Below the pieces are notes generated by a model. That model had not been told where the DNA came from. It ran no database searches and worked only from the letters and a program-made list of their open reading frames with translations. Shown piece after piece: positions 6,004-10,418 of a DNA stretch of 12,913 nucleotides; positions within the stretch are counted from its first letter, which is position 1, and every line of letters begins with the position of its first letter. The stretch lies in assembly GCA_020428895.1 (NCBI GenBank), contig JAGQLZ010000042.1, positions 1-12,913 of the forward strand. Reading direction: 5' to 3'. The DNA comes from Candidatus Kaiserbacteria bacterium (GTDB lineage Bacteria > Patescibacteriota > Minisyncoccia > Phycocordibacterales > UBA918). A program made the translations under genes and the position numbers.

Positions 6004-7239
6004 ATGAAATTTCGTAAAACTTTCCTGTGGCTTTTGATGTTGCCACTATTTTTTATTCCTGCAACTGCCAATATAGAAGCTGAGGATGTGTTAATTAAAG
6101 AAACCGGTGAACAGGTTATTTATATGTTTGGTCGTGATGATTGTGGATTTTGTCAGGCCCAAAAAGAATATATGGACACTGAACCGTTGCCATATATTTA
6201 TTTAAATATTATTGAAGATAAAGCAGCCGCTTTGCAGTATGATCAAGTAGTTGAAAAACATGGTCTGTCGAAAGTAACACCCATAACAGTGGTGGGTGAG
6301 AAAGTTTTTTTGGGTTGGAATAGTGCCAGAACAACCGGTGAAGCTTTAAAGGAAGCTTTGTATCATTCTAATAATCAGCAAATATTGACCATAGAGCAAC
6401 ACTTAGCTGAAGCGACTCCGCAACCTGATGCTACTTCAGCTGGTGGCTGTAGTGGACTTGAGTGCGATACCGGAGAAGTTGTGACGTTTGAATTTGATTT
6501 GCCAGTGTTTGGAGTGGTCGATTTGCGATCATTTTCATTATTTTCGCTATCAATTATTTTAGGAATTATTGATGGTTTTAACCCATGTGCCATGTGGGTA
6601 CTGGTGACTTTCTTAGTACTACTTTCACAAGCCGGTAGTAAGAAAAAGATGATTTTCTTGGCTGGGCTATTTATGTTGGCTGAGGGAATAATGTATAACC
6701 TAATTTTGAATGTTTGGTACCAAACTTGGGATTTTGTCGCTTTGGATCATATTGTGACACCGCTAGTTGGCTTTTTGGCAGTTGGTGGAGCAATATTTTT
6801 CTTATGGCGCTGGCACAAGAACCGTGAGACAGCTTTAGTGTGTGACATCAGCAGTATCGAGCAACAGTCTCGTACCATGGATAAATTTAAAGCAATTGCT
6901 AACCAACCGGTTACCATTGCTTCAATTTTAGCTATTTTGATTATTGCGTTTTCTGTAAACATAATTGAATTTGCGTGTTCGATTGGTATTCCGCAAGCTT
7001 ATACTAAGATTCTTGAGATTAACTTATTAGAGTTTTGGGAACGCCAGTGGTACATATTTGTCTTTACAATCGGGTATATGCTTGATGATGTATTGGTGTT
7101 TGCATTGGCAATATGGGGGTATGATAAACTCCAAGCTCATGGTCAGAAATATGCCCAGTACTCACTTCTAATTGGTGGCATACTGATGCTTGTCTTAGGA
7201 CTTATCCTAGTTCTTAATCCAGCTATGTTAGTGCTGTAG
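6004..7239 (+). CDS. Glutaredoxin-like domain fused to a CcdA/DsbD-like thiol transporter
   Basis: A 411-residue membrane protein. A signal peptide (about 1-25) exports a glutaredoxin/thioredoxin-like domain (about 35-120) with a CGFC redox motif (C47, C50) and a cis-Pro loop at TPITVV (P93). A linker carries a second pair, CSGLEC (C149, C154). Then come about six membrane helices (roughly 176-206, 215-235, 248-268, 303-322, 350-371, 386-407). Two helices contain the cysteines expected for a DsbD/CcdA-type transporter: DGFNPC (C195) and IIEFAC (C325). Such proteins take electrons from cytosolic thioredoxin and pass them outside. Here the outside acceptor would be the fused Grx domain, and beyond it the MsrAB encoded immediately upstream. 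A further cysteine, C280, lies in the loop between helices. Fusion and partner are inferred from sequence and position. Confidence 0.85.
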   Translation: MKFRKTFLWLLMLPLFFIPATANIEAEDVLIKETGEQVIYMFGRDDCGFCQAQKEYMDTEPLPYIYLNIIEDKAAALQYDQVVEKHGLSKVTPITVVGEKVFLGWNSARTTGEALKEALYHSNNQQILTIEQHLAEATPQPDATSAGGCSGLECDTGEVVTFEFDLPVFGVVDLRSFSLFSLSIILGIIDGFNPCAMWVLVTFLVLLSQAGSKKKMIFLAGLFMLAEGIMYNLILNVWYQTWDFVALDHIVTPLVGFLAVGGAIFFLWRWHKNRETALVCDISSIEQQSRTMDKFKAIANQPVTIASILAILIIAFSVNIIEFACSIGIPQAYTKILEINLLEFWERQWYIFVFTIGYMLDDVLVFALAIWGYDKLQAHGQKYAQYSLLIGGILMLVLGLILVLNPAMLVL

Positions 7240-7245
7240 TACAAT
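7240..7245 (+). promoter_or_regulatory. -10 box for leaderless antiporter transcript
   Basis: TACAAT begins on the base right after the TAG stop of the preceding gene and ends 8 bases before the ATG at 7254. No Shine-Dalgarno sequence and no clear -35 are present. Confidence 0.45.
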
Positions 7246-7253
7246 TAGTTATT

Positions 7254-8210
7254 ATGATTCAGTTATTGATTTGGACGATTTGGTTGGCTTTAGCTTTGTT
7301 TGCCTTGATACGCGGTGCTGATACTTTTGTTTCTGGAGCAAAACAAATGGGTGCTTCTTTGGGAATGAGCAAGTTTGCCATCGGTGTTTTGATAGTTGGT
7401 TTCGGTACGTCATTACCAGAATTAGCATCCTCAATAGCGGCCGCCTTAGATGGTTCTACTGAGATTGTAATAGCAAACGCAGTTGGTTCAAATATTACTA
7501 ATATTCTTTTAGTAGTTGGTGTTTTGGCGGCGGTGGGCGGACGAGTTTTGATTAAAAGAGATTTGATTAAAACTGAGTTGCCGATTTTCTTTATCTCGAC
7601 AACGCATTTTTTAGCGGTGGCATATGACGGTACGATTGATAGGATTGAGGCCTTGTTATTATTGGGTACATTTAGTGCGTATGTTTACTATCTAATGTAC
7701 GAGGCAGAAGGCGATGATAATGTAGATTTGGTTAAAGATAGTAAGGCTCATCGTCCTAGGCTACAAGGTAAATCAATTGCTTTTATAATTGTAGGTTTAA
7801 TGGCTGTTTTGGTAGGCGCACACTACACTGTAGAAATGGTAGTTAATATTGCAAATCTATTGGCGGTGCCAATTGGCTTGGTTTCGATTGGAGCTATTGC
7901 TTTAGGTACGTCATTACCGGAACTTTTTGTGACTATACAAGCTATTAAGAACAATGAAGCTGAATTGGCTATTGGTAATGTATTTGGATCAAATGCTTTC
8001 AATATTTTGGTAGTAATTGGTATACCAGGTTTGATTATACCGTTGGTGGCTGATGAAGTAGTTATGGAACTTGGTTTACAGATTCTATTAGCAGCTTCAG
8101 CTATCTTCTTTGTAAATGGTTTAGCACGGCAGATTATGCGGTGGGAGGGAATGATGATGCTACTTTTCTTTGGTTTTTTCTTGATCAAACTAGCTGATTT
8201 TGTAGTATAA
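7254..8210 (+). CDS. CaCA-family calcium/sodium (cation/proton) antiporter, YrbG-like
   Basis: A 318-residue integral membrane protein with about ten membrane helices. It shows the two inverted alpha repeats that define the CaCA superfamily: GFGTSLPELASS (49-60) with NAVGSNITN (75-83), and ALGTSLPELFVT (216-227) with NVFGSNAFN (242-250). The acidic residues E56 and E223 and the GSN triplets form the cation site in known members. A charged cytoplasmic loop (about 150-172) separates the two halves. Length matches bacterial YrbG-type exchangers. It probably exports Ca2+ in exchange for Na+ or H+, but the ion is not proven by the motifs. Its neighbours are the redox transporter upstream (14-base gap) and truB (4-base gap). 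Confidence 0.92.
   Translation: MIQLLIWTIWLALALFALIRGADTFVSGAKQMGASLGMSKFAIGVLIVGFGTSLPELASSIAAALDGSTEIVIANAVGSNITNILLVVGVLAAVGGRVLIKRDLIKTELPIFFISTTHFLAVAYDGTIDRIEALLLLGTFSAYVYYLMYEAEGDDNVDLVKDSKAHRPRLQGKSIAFIIVGLMAVLVGAHYTVEMVVNIANLLAVPIGLVSIGAIALGTSLPELFVTIQAIKNNEAELAIGNVFGSNAFNILVVIGIPGLIIPLVADEVVMELGLQILLAASAIFFVNGLARQIMRWEGMMMLLFFGFFLIKLADFVV
8181..8208 (+). promoter_or_regulatory. Promoter for leaderless truB inside the end of the antiporter gene
   Basis: TTGATC (8181-8186), a 16-base spacer and TAGTAT (8203-8208) lie within the last codons of the antiporter. The -10 ends 6 bases before the truB ATG at 8215. No Shine-Dalgarno sequence is present, although the genes are only 4 bases apart. 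Confidence 0.45.
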
Positions 8211-8214
8211 ACCC

Positions 8215-8904
8215 ATGAATGAATGGCCAGAAATACTATTAATTGATAAACCTTTAGGCCTGACATCTTTTGATGTTATCAGAAGATTACGACGTAAATA
8301 TAGCGATTCTCATGAGGGAGAAAAAGCTCCTAAAATGGGTCATGCTGGCACACTTGATCCGTTAGCATCAGGTTTAATGATTATTGGGGTTGGTCAAGGA
8401 ACTAAGAATCTTAACGATTTAATAAAGCTCGATAAGGAATACGTGGCAGAAGTATTGATTGGAAAAAAGACCACCACTGGTGATATGGAAGGAGAAGTAG
8501 TTGAGGAAGTAATAGTAAAAGAGGATGTGGAAATTTTGCAAAGCAAAATTTCCACTGAACTAACATCAATGATCGGTACTATCACATTGCCGGTGTCTGT
8601 TTATTCAGCGATTAAAAAAGCGGGTATTCCAATGTATAAACGAGCAAGAGAGGCCGAAAAGACTGGGGAGGTGATAAAAGAAATTCCCGTGCGAGACATG
8701 AAAATCTATGAAGCTGAACTGCTGGATGTTTATAGTGGCGATGGCTTCGCCATCGCCACTATTCGATTTTCTGTTGCTAGTGGCACGTACATTCGCTCAC
8801 TTGGGGAAGAATTAGGAAAGCGTATAAATTATCCGGCAACTTTACAAAATTTGCGACGCACTAAGGTAGGGGAATTTGATATAAAGGATTCTGAAAAATT
8901 ATAA
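8215..8904 (+). CDS. truB: tRNA pseudouridine-55 synthase, catalytic domain only
   Basis: A 229-residue enzyme making pseudouridine 55 in the T-loop of tRNAs. Motif I, KMGHAGTLDPLASGLM (40-55), holds the catalytic Asp48. YSAIKKAG (130-137) and FSVASGTYIRSLGEELG (185-201) supply the conserved substrate-pocket Tyr and the Arg (R194) that contacts the catalytic Asp. The protein ends soon after the LRRTKVGEF stretch (213-221). Full-length bacterial TruB is about 300 residues with a C-terminal PUA-like domain, so that tail is missing, as is common in reduced genomes. Two segments are encoded by perfect DNA palindromes (EDVEILQSKISTE around 103-115 and YSGDGFAIAT around 173-182), both at places where the protein is a few residues longer than E. 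coli TruB by my recollection. The start follows a -10 box with no Shine-Dalgarno. Confidence 0.95.
   Translation: MNEWPEILLIDKPLGLTSFDVIRRLRRKYSDSHEGEKAPKMGHAGTLDPLASGLMIIGVGQGTKNLNDLIKLDKEYVAEVLIGKKTTTGDMEGEVVEEVIVKEDVEILQSKISTELTSMIGTITLPVSVYSAIKKAGIPMYKRAREAEKTGEVIKEIPVRDMKIYEAELLDVYSGDGFAIATIRFSVASGTYIRSLGEELGKRINYPATLQNLRRTKVGEFDIKDSEKL
8527..8555 (+). repeat. Perfect 13-bp palindrome inside truB
   Basis: Arms 8527-8539 and 8543-8555 are exact reverse complements with a 3-base AAA loop. Plan: GTGG, 7 bases, GC-AAA-GC, 7 bases, CCAC. It is read through in frame as VEILQSKIS and neighbours. No T-run follows, so it is not a terminator. Confidence 0.95.
8732..8762 (+). repeat. Perfect 14-bp GC-rich palindrome inside truB
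   Basis: Arms 8732-8745 and 8749-8762 are exact reverse complements with a 3-base TTC loop. Plan: ATA-GTGG, 5 bases, GC-TTC-GC, 5 bases, CCAC-TAT. It encodes YSGDGFAIAT in frame. The core is far richer in G+C than its surroundings. On the minus strand the apex reads GCGAAGC, a known, unusually stable DNA mini-hairpin. Confidence 0.95.
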
Positions 8905-8909
8905 TAAAA

Positions 8910-8941
8910 AATCCGAGGCTGTGGTGTACATACCTCGGATT
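8910..8941 (-). terminator. Hairpin terminator between convergent truB and the minus-strand genes
   Basis: A 9-bp stem (8910-8918 with 8933-8941, AATCCGAGG/CCTCGGATT) with a 14-base loop. Read on the minus strand it is followed by a run of six Ts and more T-rich sequence, so it is a good terminator for the minus-strand operon. Read on the plus strand only AAGTTT follows, so truB termination would be weaker. The stem overlaps the stop codon of the minus-strand gene. Confidence 0.75.
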
Positions 8942-9143
8942 AAGTTTCTTCATCCCATTTCTCCATTTCTTCTAACAAGTCTGGAGGAGGAACTGCCCAT
9001 ATCATCCATGTTTGGTCTTCATTGACTAGTTTATGAACTTCACAACCCATAAAATAAAGACCGCCAGCAATCATGTCTACTAGCCGATACTCGTCATTAA
9101 TTGAAAAGGTAACGATAAGAAATTTGCTTCTGTCATAGGTCAA
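8940..9143 (-). CDS. Small protein of unknown function, TTG start
   Basis: A 67-residue protein I do not recognise. It starts with TTG (complement of 9141-9143), chosen because AAGGAG lies 7 bases upstream at ideal spacing; the first ATG codons are far inside. The sequence looks like a small mixed alpha/beta fold: a strand FLIVTFSI, an amphipathic helix around EYRLVDMIAGGLYFMG, a strand TWMIWAVPP, and an acidic tail DLLEEMEKWDEE. It has no signal peptide or membrane helix. It is the last gene of a two-gene unit: its ribosome site overlaps the stop codon of the gene upstream, suggesting translational coupling. The minus-strand terminator follows immediately. Confidence 0.75.
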   Translation of the reverse strand: MTYDRSKFLIVTFSINDEYRLVDMIAGGLYFMGCEVHKLVNEDQTWMIWAVPPPDLLEEMEKWDEET

Positions 9144-9150
9144 CTGCTCA

Positions 9151-9156
9151 CTCCTT
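9151..9156 (-). promoter_or_regulatory. Strong Shine-Dalgarno site deciding a TTG start
   Basis: AAGGAG on the minus strand, 7 bases before the TTG. It overlaps the TAA stop (9155-9157) of the upstream gene. It is one of only two strong Shine-Dalgarno sites in the window. Confidence 0.85.
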
Positions 9157-9478
9157 ATTTGAACTTAAAGCTTTTTTGACGAGCTTTATCCATGGCGATT
9201 TTTTCTTTCAGTTTGTCTTTTTCAAGCCGTTTGATTTTTTGAGCTTTATTTTTAGCTTTGGTTTCAGCAGTCTTTTTTGCCATTTTGGAACGCATGAATT
9301 GAGCTACTTCTATAATCAAACATTGTTGTTCGAAAGAAGTTGTGTACTTTTTACAAAACCAACTGGTGCTTTCGAGCCACGCTTGGGCAAGCTGTTCAGG
9401 TTTAAAAACCGTACCACGGCCTCTGCCTTGTCGATCTCTTAAGACTGAGTTAGCTATCTGCTCTGGAGTCATATCCAT
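9155..9478 (-). CDS. Small basic protein of unknown function
   Basis: A 107-residue protein I do not recognise. The N-terminal two-thirds (about 1-65) appear helical with two cysteines (WFCKKY, QQCLII). The C-terminal third (about 65-107) is a highly charged Lys/Ala/Glu helix (KKTAETKAKNKAQKIKRLEK) ending KSFKFK, which suggests RNA, DNA or ribosome binding, or a coiled coil. No signal peptide. The ATG at 9478 is preceded by a long match to the anti-Shine-Dalgarno sequence and by a well-formed promoter. It is co-transcribed with the 67-residue gene downstream. An 88-codon plus-strand reading frame overlaps it but has no start signals. Confidence 0.78.
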   Translation of the reverse strand: MDMTPEQIANSVLRDRQGRGRGTVFKPEQLAQAWLESTSWFCKKYTTSFEQQCLIIEVAQFMRSKMAKKTAETKAKNKAQKIKRLEKDKLKEKIAMDKARQKSFKFK

Positions 9479-9480
9479 TC

Positions 9481-9489
9481 GATCACCTC
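9481..9489 (-). promoter_or_regulatory. Extended Shine-Dalgarno match
   Basis: GAGGTGATC on the minus strand matches the complement of the 16S rRNA 3' end over nine bases. The GAGG core is 7 bases before the ATG at 9478. Confidence 0.85.
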
Positions 9490-9505
9490 ATTTATTTCCG
9501 AATGA

Positions 9506-9533
9506 ACTATACCACAAAAAATATTTGTGTAAA
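9506..9533 (-). promoter_or_regulatory. Minus-strand promoter with -35, extended -10 and a true leader
   Basis: TTTACA (9533-9528), a 16-base spacer and TATAGT (9511-9506) preceded by TGG, so -35 and extended -10 are both present. Start near 9499 gives a leader of about 20 bases carrying the Shine-Dalgarno site. This contrasts with the leaderless layout of the plus-strand genes. Confidence 0.65.
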
Positions 9534-9535
9534 TA

Positions 9536-9841
9536 TTAAATTTTTCCTTCTTCAATCAAAGTTTTTAGAGTTTTAGCGTGAGCAGTTAGTAGGGAGTTGT
9601 CTAATTTTTTATCTATATCAACACCGGAATGTTCAACGTGTCCACTAATGATCTCACTATCTTCAACTGAAAAAACTGTCGGTTCTGAGTTACCTTGCAT
9701 TATAACCGAAATTACACCGTCTGCTGATCGGCGGTCAATAAAAATATTTAAAAAATCACGCTCAATAGTTTCAGTTTTTGGCTTTTCATTAGCTTGTTGT
9801 TCCGCCCACTTTCCTAGTGGCGTATCTTCAAATCCAGACAT
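9536..9841 (-). CDS. Small acidic protein of unknown function
   Basis: A 101-residue protein I do not recognise. The N-terminus is polar (GFEDTPLGKWAEQQANEKPKTE). The middle (about 29-65) looks like a small beta sheet (DFLNIFIDRR, GVISVIMQG, PTVFSVED). The C-terminal part (about 79-101) is helical (LDNSLLTAHAKTLKTLIEEGKI). No signal peptide, cysteine or catalytic motif. The ATG at 9841 is 3 bases after the stop of the yqeY-like gene, so the two are surely co-transcribed. No Shine-Dalgarno is visible, so translation probably depends on coupling. An AT-only hairpin just after its stop (9520-9537) could slow transcription but is not a convincing terminator. Confidence 0.7.
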   Translation of the reverse strand: MSGFEDTPLGKWAEQQANEKPKTETIERDFLNIFIDRRSADGVISVIMQGNSEPTVFSVEDSEIISGHVEHSGVDIDKKLDNSLLTAHAKTLKTLIEEGKI

Positions 9842-9844
9842 AAA

Positions 9845-10297
9845 CTAAAATAATTCTTCAACAACAGTTTTTACGTCACCACCGTCAGCTCTACCACCTA
9901 ATTCTTTCATCACCGCACCAATTAACATGCCTATTTTAGACTTATCTTCGATACCTAATTCGGTCATTTTGGCTTGGGCAATAGGTTTTATTTCAGCTAC
10001 ACTCATCATCTTTGGTAAGTAAGTTTCTAAGACTGCCAGCTCTTCTTTTTCTGGTTCCACTAAATCCATACGATCGGCTTTTGTGTATTGCTCAATAGAA
10101 TCTTTTCTTTGTTTAGCTAGTCGCTTTATTACAGATAAAACCCCGTCGTCATTTAAAGCGTCCTGTGGGGTTTTTCCGGTGGCTACTAATTCATTAGTAA
10201 TAGCAGTAAGAATACCGCGAGTGGTTCGTAGTTTAGCAGCTTCTTTAGCCTTAAGTGCCACTTTCATGTCAGTCCTTATTTGTTCATGTAAAGTCAT
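9845..10297 (-). CDS. yqeY: GatB/YqeY family protein
   Basis: A 150-residue cytoplasmic protein of normal length for the YqeY family, related to the tail domain of the GatB amidotransferase subunit. Typical features are the N-terminal helix bundle (LHEQIRTDMKVALKAKE...LRTTRGIL), the conserved VIKRLAKQRKDSIEQY (56-71), ETYLPKMMS (91-99), and the C-terminal IGMLIGAVMKELGGRADGGDV (122-142). The family is widespread, often encoded near ribosomal or translation genes, and presumed to bind tRNA; its exact role is unknown. The ATG has a poor, too-close AAGGA (10301-10305). A possible -10 (TATATT, 10324-10319) would give a 15-base leader. It is divergent to the ATPase gene and heads an operon with the 101-residue gene. 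Confidence 0.92.
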   Translation of the reverse strand: MTLHEQIRTDMKVALKAKEAAKLRTTRGILTAITNELVATGKTPQDALNDDGVLSVIKRLAKQRKDSIEQYTKADRMDLVEPEKEELAVLETYLPKMMSVAEIKPIAQAKMTELGIEDKSKIGMLIGAVMKELGGRADGGDVKTVVEELF

Positions 10298-10403
10298 ATA
10301 TCCTTTTATTTCAATATCAATATAATGAGTTTAGCATATTTTATCTTGACTACTACTAGTATTTAAATGTGTATAGACTAACCACAATATTAGTTACTTT
10401 CTG

Positions 10404-10409
10404 TATACT
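10404..10409 (+). promoter_or_regulatory. -10 box for near-leaderless ATPase transcript
   Basis: TATACT ends 9 bases before the ATG at 10419, placing the start within a few bases of the codon. TG stands directly before it. The 121-base divergent gap (10298-10418) also contains a TTGACT (10346-10351), but it is not at standard spacing from a -10 box. No Shine-Dalgarno is present. Confidence 0.45.
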
Positions 10410-10418
10410 TAAGCCTAT

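Noticed and set aside
7823..8266. 147-codon minus-strand reading frame over the antiporter and truB start
   Set aside because: It lies opposite two clearly recognised genes (CaCA antiporter and TruB) and has no family features or start signals.
9176..9442. 88-codon plus-strand reading frame opposite the 107-residue gene
   Set aside because: It has no promoter or ribosome site and its product is Phe/Ser-rich as expected of an antisense shadow of a Lys/Ala-rich gene; the minus-strand frame has a strong Shine-Dalgarno site and promoter.
9520..9537. AT-only 7-bp hairpin after the 101-residue gene as a terminator
   Set aside because: The stem has no G-C pair and overlaps the -35 of the next promoter, so it is too weak to call.
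10137..10174. 8-bp inverted repeat AAAACCCC/GGGGTTTT with T-run inside yqeY
   Set aside because: The loop is 22 bases and it lies in the middle of a conserved coding region in plus orientation, where no plus-strand transcript is expected; probably chance.
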